The notes below the pieces were generated by a model. The model was given only the letters and a program-made list of their open reading frames with translations, searched no databases and was not told the origin of the DNA. Below, piece by piece: positions 51,001-59,197 of a stretch of DNA of 64,000 nucleotides. The position numbers and the translations under genes are program-made. The first letter of the stretch is position 1. Each line of letters begins with the position of its first letter. The DNA is from Streptomyces alfalfae (GTDB taxonomy: Bacteria; Actinomycetota; Actinomycetes; Streptomycetales; Streptomycetaceae): positions 62,001 through 126,000 of the forward strand of contig NZ_QEXM01000050.1 in assembly GCF_004127445.1 (NCBI RefSeq), in the 5' to 3' direction.

Positions 51001-51330
51001 TCAGCCGGAGAAGCGGGCGGCCTCGAAGTTGGCGGCGCTCATGTTCTGCTGGGCGTTGTCGGCCTGCTCGTCGTCACCCGTGCCGAACGCCTCTTCCATA
51101 CCGGCCTGACCGCCCAGGATCGATGACAGCGCACCGCTCAGGTCGGCGGTGATCTCGTCAGCGCGCAGCTTGAACGAGTCGAAGGTGGCCTTGCCCGCCC
51201 CGTTGAACTTACCCTCCAGCGGCTCGGCCGCCTGCACCAGCAGATGGATCAGCGTGCCCAGATCGTCACTGGACCCCGCCGTGTCCTTCCCCAGGACCGC
51301 GAGGGTCGTGTCCCCCATGTCGAACTTCAT
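51001..51330 (-). CDS. WXG100-like small secreted protein
   Basis: 109 residues from ATG 51330, in two helices around a FNG turn (LVQAAEPLEGKFNGAGKATFDSFKLRADEI) that replaces WXG. The C-terminal tail (AFGTGDDEQADNAQQNMSAANFEAARFSG) is flexible and acidic and could hold the YxxxD-like export signal, although no exact copy is seen. An in-frame GTG/ATG further upstream is unlikely since the conserved part begins here. First gene of the T7SS operon; probable dimer partner of the 102-residue protein. Confidence 0.83.
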   Translation of the reverse strand: MKFDMGDTTLAVLGKDTAGSSDDLGTLIHLLVQAAEPLEGKFNGAGKATFDSFKLRADEITADLSGALSSILGGQAGMEEAFGTGDDEQADNAQQNMSAANFEAARFSG

Positions 51331-51480
51331 CCACCCACCCCGTAGATCGGCAACTTCCGTGCGCCACAACCCGGTTTGGTCGTCACGGTGCGCGCACGCG
51401 TCACTTACGCCTCGTAGCGTAACGAACATCCTCTCCCATGGGGAGTTGCAGACGCAACGAGGTTCGGGCGAGTGGCGCAA

Positions 51481-51984
51481 TCATGCGGGTGTGTCGGAAG
51501 TAGGGCGTTGGGCGCGCGTGGGGCGCGGGGCCGGGTGGGACAACTCCGCCCAGACCGTCTTGCCGGGGGCGGCCGTGCGAGGGGTGACGCCCCAACTGTC
51601 CGCGAGCGCGGCGACGAGGAGTAGGCCGCGGCCGGACTCCGATGCGGAGTCGGGTGCCGGTGGAGCGGATGGAGGCTTCTTCTCTGCGCGGGTGTCGGTG
51701 ACTTCGACGCGGAGCGTGTTGTCGACCAGGGTGAGGCGCACATGGAAGTCGCGGCCGGGGACGTGGCCGTGCTGCACGGCGTTGGCAGTCAGCTCCGCCG
51801 TGATGAGAGCGAAGGTCTCGTTGGCCGGGCTCCCGTAAGGGTGACCCCAGTCATCCAGGCGGTACGAGACGAGTCGGCGGGCGAGGCGGGCACCGCGCGG
51901 GGTCGAGGTGAAGCGCGTCGCGAATTCGCGTTCGCGCGCGGCGGGTCGTGGCACGTGCCTGTCGGGGGGAACCGGTGACTTCAT
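51481..51984 (-). CDS. Anti-sigma-factor-type ATP-binding protein (HATPase_c_2)
   Basis: 167 residues. The Bergerat ATP site is seen in ALITAELTANAVQHGHVPG (N box), RVEVTDTRAEKKPPSA (G1 box) and SGRGLLLVAALADSWGV (G2 box). It is an RsbW/SpoIIAB-like serine kinase without a sensor domain, the kind that Streptomyces carries in many copies near DUF397/HTH pairs. Divergent from the HTH gene. Confidence 0.87.
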   Translation of the reverse strand: MKSPVPPDRHVPRPAAREREFATRFTSTPRGARLARRLVSYRLDDWGHPYGSPANETFALITAELTANAVQHGHVPGRDFHVRLTLVDNTLRVEVTDTRAEKKPPSAPPAPDSASESGRGLLLVAALADSWGVTPRTAAPGKTVWAELSHPAPRPTRAQRPTSDTPA

Positions 51985-52160
51985 GCGGTCAACGGTCTCG
52001 GACTGTGCGTAGCGTTGAACAGGAGCGTTGCGCTGACGAGTGCGGGCTGTACCCGTGCGCCGTGGGCTTGTACGTGGTGTCGGGCGTGACCGGTTTCCGG
52101 CTCTTGCGTTGTGCGGGCGGTGTCAGGTGTCCGGTGGCTGTGGGGCGTACGGGAGGAGTC

Positions 52161-52997
52161 GTGGCGTGGACGACGAGGTGCGGGAGACGGAACATCAGGG
52201 TCGGCGCGGGCATGCTGTGCGTGTTCGGACGGCAGCTGAAGCTGTTGCGGGAACGGGCGGGGATGGACCGCGCGAGGCTCGGGGCGCTGAGTGGTTACTC
52301 GGCATCGACCATCGCGTCGTTCGAGCAGGGCAGACGCATTCCGCCGCCGAAGTTCATCGACCAGGCGGATGACGTACTGGGGGCGGGCGGGGTGCTGGCC
52401 GCGAGCAAGGAGGAGGTTGCGCGGGCCCATTATCCGGCGTTCTTTCGGGATGCGGCGCGGTTGGAGGCGGAGGCCGTCGAACTGCACGTGTACGCGAACC
52501 AGGCGGTGCCTGGACTCCTCCAGACCGAGGAGTATGCGCGGGCTGTCTTCATGATGATGCGGCCGCCCGTGGATGACGGACTGATCGAACAGCGGGTGGG
52601 CGCACGCCTGGCCCGTCAGGAGGTGTTGACCAGTCGTGATGCGCCACTCGCCAGCTTCGTCATCGACGAGGCCGTGTTGAGGCGTCCCATCGGGGGCCGG
52701 GCAATCCTGCGTGGGCAACTTGAGTATGTCCTGCTGATGGGGGCGCGGCGGAACATCGAGATCCAGGTGATGCCGCTCGACCGTGAGGAGAACGCCGGCA
52801 TGGCTGGTCCCTTCACCTTGATCGAGACCAAGGAAGGGCGGAGGATCGCGTACGCCGAGGTACAGAATGTGAGCCGTGTGCAGACGGAGCGGGACCGCGT
52901 CCGTGTGCTGGAGGCCAAGTACGGGATCATCCGGGCGCAGGCCCTGCCGCCTCGCGAATCGTTGGCGTACGTACAGAAGTTGCTGGGAGAGCCATGA
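52161..52997 (+). CDS. XRE-type HTH protein with DUF5753
   Basis: 278 residues. An N-terminal helix-turn-helix (FGRQLKLLRERAGMDRARLGALSGYSASTIASFEQGRRIPPPKF) is followed by the DUF5753 domain (YANQAVPGLLQTEEYARAV...IDEAVLRRPIGGRAILRGQLEYVLLMG...MAGPFTLIE). The family includes BldB/WhiJ-pathway regulators in Streptomyces. The GTG at 52161 has GGAGG four bases before it; ATG 52213 is an alternative. The stop overlaps the DUF397 start. Confidence 0.88.
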   Translation: MAWTTRCGRRNIRVGAGMLCVFGRQLKLLRERAGMDRARLGALSGYSASTIASFEQGRRIPPPKFIDQADDVLGAGGVLAASKEEVARAHYPAFFRDAARLEAEAVELHVYANQAVPGLLQTEEYARAVFMMMRPPVDDGLIEQRVGARLARQEVLTSRDAPLASFVIDEAVLRRPIGGRAILRGQLEYVLLMGARRNIEIQVMPLDREENAGMAGPFTLIETKEGRRIAYAEVQNVSRVQTERDRVRVLEAKYGIIRAQALPPRESLAYVQKLLGEP

Positions 52998-53200
52998 ACG
53001 CGCATGCACGTCAGCCGTACATAGGTCAGTTGGTATGGCGTAGGAGCAGCTACAGCAGCGAGGAAGGTGGCGAATGCGTCGAGGTCGCCGCGCGTCCCGG
53101 CAAGGTCCACGTCCGTGACTCGAAGGACACGACCCGCACCGCACTGACCGTAGGGGCGACCGCGTGGACCGTGTTCGTCGGGTTCGCGGCCATGTGCTGA
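52994..53200 (+). CDS. DUF397 small protein
   Basis: 68 residues with the DUF397 core WRRSSYSSEEGGECVEVAARPGKVHVRDSKD. It is the standard partner of DUF5753 HTH proteins in Streptomyces developmental regulation. ATGA overlap with the HTH gene implies coupling. Confidence 0.9.
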   Translation: MNAHARQPYIGQLVWRRSSYSSEEGGECVEVAARPGKVHVRDSKDTTRTALTVGATAWTVFVGFAAMC

Positions 53201-53227
53201 CAGCGACGGCCGCTCAGGACGTCACCA

Positions 53228-53914
53228 CTATGCCCTCCGGGGCTGCGCACCACCCGGCCGGGCCGGGGCGCGGGCCACGTGTACATGTCCCTCCTGCGGA
53301 TACATCGGCGGGCACGGCGGCAGCGTGTGGGAGTAGGCGTAGTCCGTTTTCTGGGCCACCCGGCATGAGGCCAGGTTCGTGACCTGGTGGAGGAGGTTCA
53401 GGTGGGTCAGGCCCGTGGGGGCGAACGTGGTGAAGGCCCACGTCGTCAGGGTTTCCAAGGCCCGGGGCGCGATGCCGCGGCCTCGGGCTCGGGGCGCTGT
53501 CCAGTAGCCGACTTCCGCCGAGGAGCTGCCGGGTGCGGCGTCCTTGAGGACCACGTGGGCCAGCAGAGCGCCCTCGGAGTCGTCCGGGCGGGTTTCCAGT
53601 ACTGCGAAGGCGTAGCGCGTGCCGGCGGTCCATGCCTGCTGCTGGAGGTGGATCCAGCGCAGGCCCTCGGTCTCGTTCCGGATGGCGGGGGCGCCCGGCG
53701 GGGCTTCCGTGGGGTCGTCGCGGTGGCCCTCGGCGAGCGCGGCGGCGTCGTCCTCGCGCCAGGAGCGGAGCAGGAGGGCCGGGGTCGTGGCGGTGGCGGT
53801 GACGGTCGCCACCGGGCATCGCAGGACGGTGGTCGGGCAGGGCGTACGGGTCTCACCGGGCGTATGGGTCTCACCGGGCGTGCCGGGCGTGCCGGGCGTG
53901 TGCGATGTGGTCAT
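53228..53914 (-). CDS. GNAT-family N-acetyltransferase
   Basis: 228 residues. A Thr/Pro/Gly-rich N-terminal segment of about 45 residues with TPGETRTPG-like repeats precedes the GNAT fold (LLLRSWREDDAAALAEGH...). The acetyl-CoA loop is YWTAPRARGRGIAPRALETLTTWAF, followed by LNLLHQVTNLASCRVAQKTDYA. It resembles RimJ-type acetyltransferases. The true start may be a later Met/Val since the front is low complexity. Substrate unknown. Confidence 0.82.
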   Translation of the reverse strand: MTTSHTPGTPGTPGETHTPGETRTPCPTTVLRCPVATVTATATTPALLLRSWREDDAAALAEGHRDDPTEAPPGAPAIRNETEGLRWIHLQQQAWTAGTRYAFAVLETRPDDSEGALLAHVVLKDAAPGSSSAEVGYWTAPRARGRGIAPRALETLTTWAFTTFAPTGLTHLNLLHQVTNLASCRVAQKTDYAYSHTLPPCPPMYPQEGHVHVARAPARPGGAQPRRA

Positions 53915-53999
53915 GCCGTCAGTCTCGGGTCTCCCCCCGGGGGAGTCTCAACTCCCGGCCACGAGCCACCGCGCCGCGCTCAAGGCACCGCCAGGTGCC

Positions 54000-54239
54000 T
54001 CAATTGGTCCCGCCCGAAGTCGCCACGCCCTCCGCCACGCCGAGGCGGATCAGGTGGGCCACCGTCGGGGCGGTGCGCTTGGTGCGGATGCGGCGGAGGT
54101 ACGTGCCGACCGTGTGGACGCTGATGCCGAGGCGGCGGGCGATCTGCTTGTGGGAGAGGCCTGCCGCGATGTGGGCCAGCACCTGGCGCTCCCTGTGGGA
54201 CAGGGCTGGTGCGTTCTGGGGGCGGCTGGTTACTGGCAT
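54000..54239 (-). CDS. Solo LuxR-type HTH regulator
   Basis: 79 residues: only the DNA-binding domain, LSHRERQVLAHIAAGLSHKQIARRLGISVHTVGTYLRRIRTKRTAPTVAHLIRLGVAEG, with no receiver or sensor. The ATG at 54239 is three bases after GGAGGG, while a TTG at 54263 is an alternative. It is divergent from the exporter-PKS-NRPS operon, so it is a candidate pathway regulator. Confidence 0.82.
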   Translation of the reverse strand: MPVTSRPQNAPALSHRERQVLAHIAAGLSHKQIARRLGISVHTVGTYLRRIRTKRTAPTVAHLIRLGVAEGVATSGGTN

Positions 54240-54389
54240 CTTCCCTCCGGGAGGGACTGTCAACTTCTACGAAGGCGTGACCACAACTTGATCTAACCAC
54301 GGTCCCGCGGAAACAGAAAGGAATGCCAGGGGACACGGCCCTGACCTGGGCCAATTCAGGGGGAAACCCTGGGCCTCGGCGTCTAGTTG

Positions 54390-54402
54390 GACTTGTCAAG
54401 TC
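54390..54402. promoter_or_regulatory. Perfect palindrome GACTTGTCAAGTC upstream of the biosynthetic operon
   Basis: Six-base arms with a single central T, in the 243-base gap between the LuxR gene and the exporter. CAGGGG/CCCTG arms also occur at 54328-54376. A plausible operator for the adjacent regulator. Confidence 0.5.
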
Positions 54403-54482
54403 ACCAGTTCGGGGGACTGTGGGCGCGCTGCGGGGCGCGTGAGTGTGAAGGCCGTCGCGGCACAGCGCAGCCACACATCACT

Positions 54483-55877
54483 GTGCGTGACGATCCGGCA
54501 GTCAGTGGAGCAGCGGTTGATCAGGGGGCACGCTTGAGGCACTTTCGCCTGCTCGTCGTGGGCAACGGCGTTTCGGCGTACGGCAGTTACCTGAACATGG
54601 TCGCGCTCAACGTCTTCATCTACGAGGTGACCGACAGCGCGCTTGCCGCCGGGATCTTCATGGCCGTGCGGCTGCTGACCAGCGTCGTATCCGGCTTTGT
54701 GAGCGGACGGCTGGTCTCGGCGTACGACCGCAAGAGGTTGATGGTCGGCGCCGATCTCACACAGTGCGTCGCCATGGTAGCGCTGTTGATCGCCCCGGAT
54801 GCCGGCCGCGCGGGGCTTCTGTACGTCCTCGCCGTCGTCACCGGGTTCTGCTCGACCCTCTCCGGTGTCTCCCTGCGCAGCGCCATCCCCGAGATCGTCG
54901 GGCCGGAGCTGCGGCTCCGCGCCAACTCGCTGCTCGCCATCGGGCGTTCGCTCGCCATGATCGCCGGGTTCGCCTCGGCCGGTGTCGTCGTCGCCCAGCT
55001 CGGCTACGTCGCCGCCATCTCCCTCGACGCCGCCTCCTTCGCCGTGTCGGCGAGCGTGCTCCTCTCCCTTCCCCTCCGTACGCGGGGGGAGAAGGAAGCC
55101 GCCGACGGCGCAGCGGACGCCGGCGAGAAGCCCCGGCGCCTCGGGGCCATGCTCCTGCTGCGCGCCACCCCCGTGCTCGCCGTGATGATCGTCGTCAGGG
55201 CCGCCGACGGGCTCGGGTCGTCCTCCCACAACGTCGCCCTGCCCGTCTACTCCAGCTCCCTCGATCCGTCCCATCCGGCCACCTTCGTCAGCCAGTTCTG
55301 GGCCACCTGGGCCATCGGCAACATCGTCATGCAGCAGGTCATCGGCCGCTGGGCCGGGCGCGGCGGGCGGCAGGGGCCGGGAGAGCGGGCCTTCGCGATC
55401 GGGGCCTGCGTCATGTCGGCCGCGTTCATCGTGGTCTTCGCGGGGCTGCCGACCGGCGTGGCCGTCGCGGCGGCCCTCGTCGCGGGCATGGCCGACGGGC
55501 TCACCGAGATCGCCTACGTCACCCGCCTCCAGGCCGCGCCCGACGAGCAGCGCGGGCGGCTCTTCGGCCTCTCCGCCTCGGTCGAGAACACCGGCTTCGG
55601 CCTGGGGATGCTGGTCAGTGGCGCGCTCCTCGACCTGTACTCGCCGCTGACCGTGGTCGGGCTGCTGCACGGGTTCGCCATCGTGCTCTGCGCGGGGATG
55701 TTCGTCGTTCTCATACGGCAGGCACGGAGCGGCAAGAGCGCCGCCGGGCACGACACCACCCCCAAGGCCGCCGGAGCCGAGGCAGAGACCAAAACAGAGC
55801 CCAAGCCAGAGGCCAAGCCCGAGCCCCCCGTACGACAGGACCCGCCGTCCGTGGAAAGCGAGGCCGAGGCCCGATGA
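54483..55877 (+). CDS. MFS exporter of the biosynthetic cluster
   Basis: About 464 residues with 12 hydrophobic helices of the MFS_3 (enterobactin exporter-like) type: RHFRLLVVGNGVSAYGSYLNMVALNVFIY, GFVSGRLVSAYDRKRLMVGADL. A long charged, Pro/Glu/Lys-rich C-terminal tail (TKTEPKPEAKPEPP) is cytoplasmic. Start uncertain: GTG 54483 is given; TTG 54534 has a better AGGGGG ribosome site and begins at RHFRLL. The stop overlaps the PKS start (ATGA), so it probably exports the PKS/NRPS product or gives self-resistance. Confidence 0.83.
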   Translation: MRDDPAVSGAAVDQGARLRHFRLLVVGNGVSAYGSYLNMVALNVFIYEVTDSALAAGIFMAVRLLTSVVSGFVSGRLVSAYDRKRLMVGADLTQCVAMVALLIAPDAGRAGLLYVLAVVTGFCSTLSGVSLRSAIPEIVGPELRLRANSLLAIGRSLAMIAGFASAGVVVAQLGYVAAISLDAASFAVSASVLLSLPLRTRGEKEAADGAADAGEKPRRLGAMLLLRATPVLAVMIVVRAADGLGSSSHNVALPVYSSSLDPSHPATFVSQFWATWAIGNIVMQQVIGRWAGRGGRQGPGERAFAIGACVMSAAFIVVFAGLPTGVAVAAALVAGMADGLTEIAYVTRLQAAPDEQRGRLFGLSASVENTGFGLGMLVSGALLDLYSPLTVVGLLHGFAIVLCAGMFVVLIRQARSGKSAAGHDTTPKAAGAEAETKTEPKPEAKPEPPVRQDPPSVESEAEAR

Positions 55878-58800
55878 CCGCAGTGCGCACAGCCGCCGCC
55901 GCCCCCTTACCCGCCCCGGACGCCGTGGCCGTCGTCGGCATGGACTTCCGGCTGCCCGGGGCCGACACCCCGGAGGAGTTCTGGCGCACCATCCACGACG
56001 GCGCCGACCGCATCCGCCGCTTCACCGAGGCCGAGCTGACCGCCGCCGGGATCACCGAGGAGCAGTACTCCGCCGACGACTTCGTGGGAGCGAGCGGTGT
56101 CCTGGACGACATCGCCGGGTTCGACGCGAGCTTCTTCGGGATGAGCGCCCACGAGGCCCGCATCACCGACCCCCAGCACCGGCTGTTCCTGGAGTGCGTC
56201 CACCACGCCCTCGAAAACGCCGGCTACGCGGGCGACACCAGCAGGAACGGCGCCGGTGACGTCGGCGTCTACGCCAGCACCGGCTACCACCTCTACTCCC
56301 TCCAGCACTACCTCCGGAACAACGTCCTCACGGAGGGCGTCGCCGACTGGGTGGCCGGTCTCCAGGTCACCGTCGGGAACTTCAGCGACTTCACCGCCAA
56401 CCGGGCCGCCTACCGGCTCGACCTGACCGGGCCCGCCGTCAACGTCCAGACGGCGTGCTCCAGTTCGCTGACCGCCGTCCACCAGGCGGCGCAGGCCGTC
56501 GTCCACGGCGAATGTGACATCGCTGTCGCGGGCGCCACCGCCATCCATGTGCCGCAGGTGCTCGGCTACCAGTACGTGAAGGGGTCCATCCTCTCCAAGA
56601 GCGGCTACCTGCGGCCCTTCGACGCCGACGCCGACGGGACCGTGGGCGGTACGGGCGTCGCCGCCGTCGTGCTCAAGCGGCTCGACCGGGCGCTCGCGGA
56701 CGGCGACCACATCCACGGCGTCCTGCGCGGCTGGGGGGCGAACAACGACGGGGCGGACAAGCGGGCGTTCACCGCGCCCAGCGCCGACGGGCAGCGGCGC
56801 GCCATCCGCCGGGCCCTGGAGAGGGCCGGCGTCGACGCGGGCAGCATCGGCTATCTGGAGACGCACGGGACGGGCACGTTCAAGGGCGACCCGATCGAGT
56901 TCGAGGGCGCCACCGCCGCGTTCCGCGCCGACACCGACCGCACCGGCTACTGCGCGCTCGGCTCGGTCAAGGCCAACATCGGGCACCTCGACGTCTGCTC
57001 GGGCCTGGCGAGCATGATCAAGGCGCTGCTGGTGCTGCGGCACGGCGTCATTCCGCCGATGGCCAACTTCCGGCGCCCGAACCCCGCCCTCGACCTCGAC
57101 GCCGGCCCCTTCTACATCCCGGACTCGGCGCGCCCGTGGCCCCGGGGGGACGGGCCGCGCAGGGCGAGCGTCAGCTCGTTCGGGGTGGGCGGGACCAATG
57201 TGCACGTCGTGCTCGAAGAGGCCCCCGCGCCTCCGCCCCGCCGCGCCGAGGCGCCCGAACCGCCCGGCGTCCTGGTGCTCGCCGGCCACACCGAGGCCGC
57301 GCTCACCGACAACGCCACGGCTCTCCGCGACCACCTGCGGGCCCATCCCGGCACGCGCCACGCGGACCTCGTGACGACGCTCGCGCTCGGCCGCGCCCAC
57401 CGCAGGCACCGGGTCGCGCTGCGCGGGGACACCGTCGCCGCGCTCACGGACGCCCTCGACGCCTGGCTCGCGGACCCGCGGCCGGGCGGTGGCGGCACGG
57501 ACGGGGCCGACACCGGGTTCCTCTTCACCGGGCAGGGGAGCCTGTACCGGAGCGCGGCACGTCCGCTCTACGACCGCTTTCCCGCCGTGCGCGACGTCCT
57601 CGACGCCTGCGAGCGGCAGTACGCGGAACTCACCGGCGGCGAAAGCCTCCTCACCCCGCTGCTCGCGGCCGAGGGGGAGTCCGAGCCGCCCTGGCCCACC
57701 GAACTGGCGCAGCCCGCGCTCTTCGCCCTCCAGTGCGCGCTGGTGCGGCTGTGGCGCGAGGCAGGGATCACGCCGCGCGTGGTCGCCGGGCACAGCGTGG
57801 GCGAGTACGCGGCGCTGCACGCGGCCGGGGCCCTCAGCGTCGAGGACGGGCTGCGCCTCACAACGGGGCGCGGCAGGCTGATGCGCGACCTCTGCGCGCC
57901 GGGGGCGATGGTCGCCGTGCCGATGACGGAGGACGCGGCCCGGGAGCTGGCCGCCGAGACGCCCGGCATCGAGCTCGCCGTGGTCAACGGCGCCCGCAGC
58001 CAGGTCCTCGCGGGCCCGGCCGCCGCGGTGGAGCGCCTGGACGGGCTGCTGGCCGAGCGCGGCATCGCCGCCCGGCGGCTCCCGGTGGGCCACGCGTTCC
58101 ACACCGCGCTGATGGACCCCGTACTCCCGGGGCTCCGCGACCTCTGCTCCGAGGCCGCGCTCACCCCCTGCGACGTGCCGTTCGTCAGCACCCTGGACGG
58201 GCGCACCCGCCCCGCGGGCTGGCTCCCCGACACCGACTACCTCGTACGACAGTCGCGTCACCCGGTGAGATTCGCCGACGCCCTGCACCACCTCGGCACG
58301 TCGCACGAGGCCACCGCCACGCTCCTGGAACTCGGCCCGCACACCACACTCAGCGGGCTCGCGCGGCGGGAGCTGCCGGACCGGACGGCGTATCCGACGC
58401 TGCGGCGCGGCGCCGGCCTCGAACCCCTCTGGGACGCGGCGGCGGGCCTCTACCGGAACGGGGCGCCGCTCGACTGGCGGACCTTCATGGGCGGGGCGGG
58501 GCGCAGGATTGCGCTGCCCGGCTACCGCTTCCAGCACAAGTACTACTGGACAGGGCCGGAGAACCACCTTCCACGGCCCGCACGACCTGCGAGGGATGTA
58601 ACCGAAGTGGCACAGGACGAAGCAGCCGTCGAGCGTGTGCTCCAGCACATCATCAAGGTCACCGCGAAGCACCTCAGCTACGACACCAGCGAGATAGCCG
58701 AGGACGCCTCCTTCTTCGACCTCGGGGCGGACTCGCTGCAGATGATCGGCGTGCTGCGCGAGCTGGAGGAGGAGCACCGGGTCAAGGTGTCGATGCGGGA

Positions 58801-59197
58801 GCTCTTCGAGGAGGCGGGCACCGCGAAGGGGCTCGCCGTGATCATCGCGGGGAAGATGGGGGCGACCGCAGCGCCGGGACGCGCCGAGCCGCTTCCGGCC
58901 CAGCCGCCGGCCGCACCGCCCCAGCCGGCTCACCCCGCGCCCGTCCAGCCGCTGCCCGCACCACCGCTGCCCGCCCAGGCGCTTCCCCAGCCGCCGGTCC
59001 GCGAGGCCGCGCCCGAGCCGGTGGCCCATGTGACGCCGCCGGTCACCGCCCCGGAACCGGCGCCGGCCCCCGCGTACGCCACGCGCCAGGAGATCGAGGA
59101 CCTGCAACGGCAGATCCACCAGCTCACGCAGACGCAGTTGCAGCTGATGACCCAGCTCTCCCAACTGCTCGCCGCGCAGGCGCAGGTGGGCCGATGA
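55874..59197 (+). CDS. Type I polyketide synthase, KS-AT-ACP
   Basis: 1107 residues, one extension module. KS: Cys near 195 in VQTACSSSL, histidines in ETHGTGT and KANIGHLD. AT: GHSVGEYAA with Ser near 640, and GHAFH near 740, the malonyl-CoA-type signature. ACP: FFDLGADSLQMIG with the phosphopantetheine Ser near 954. No reductive domain, so it leaves a beta-keto chain. A long Pro/Ala linker and a Gln-rich coiled coil (IEDLQRQIHQLTQTQLQLMTQLSQLLAAQ) end the protein, probably docking to the NRPS. No loading domain; the starter must come in trans. Confidence 0.92.
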   Translation: MTAVRTAAAAPLPAPDAVAVVGMDFRLPGADTPEEFWRTIHDGADRIRRFTEAELTAAGITEEQYSADDFVGASGVLDDIAGFDASFFGMSAHEARITDPQHRLFLECVHHALENAGYAGDTSRNGAGDVGVYASTGYHLYSLQHYLRNNVLTEGVADWVAGLQVTVGNFSDFTANRAAYRLDLTGPAVNVQTACSSSLTAVHQAAQAVVHGECDIAVAGATAIHVPQVLGYQYVKGSILSKSGYLRPFDADADGTVGGTGVAAVVLKRLDRALADGDHIHGVLRGWGANNDGADKRAFTAPSADGQRRAIRRALERAGVDAGSIGYLETHGTGTFKGDPIEFEGATAAFRADTDRTGYCALGSVKANIGHLDVCSGLASMIKALLVLRHGVIPPMANFRRPNPALDLDAGPFYIPDSARPWPRGDGPRRASVSSFGVGGTNVHVVLEEAPAPPPRRAEAPEPPGVLVLAGHTEAALTDNATALRDHLRAHPGTRHADLVTTLALGRAHRRHRVALRGDTVAALTDALDAWLADPRPGGGGTDGADTGFLFTGQGSLYRSAARPLYDRFPAVRDVLDACERQYAELTGGESLLTPLLAAEGESEPPWPTELAQPALFALQCALVRLWREAGITPRVVAGHSVGEYAALHAAGALSVEDGLRLTTGRGRLMRDLCAPGAMVAVPMTEDAARELAAETPGIELAVVNGARSQVLAGPAAAVERLDGLLAERGIAARRLPVGHAFHTALMDPVLPGLRDLCSEAALTPCDVPFVSTLDGRTRPAGWLPDTDYLVRQSRHPVRFADALHHLGTSHEATATLLELGPHTTLSGLARRELPDRTAYPTLRRGAGLEPLWDAAAGLYRNGAPLDWRTFMGGAGRRIALPGYRFQHKYYWTGPENHLPRPARPARDVTEVAQDEAAVERVLQHIIKVTAKHLSYDTSEIAEDASFFDLGADSLQMIGVLRELEEEHRVKVSMRELFEEAGTAKGLAVIIAGKMGATAAPGRAEPLPAQPPAAPPQPAHPAPVQPLPAPPLPAQALPQPPVREAAPEPVAHVTPPVTAPEPAPAPAYATRQEIEDLQRQIHQLTQTQLQLMTQLSQLLAAQAQVGR

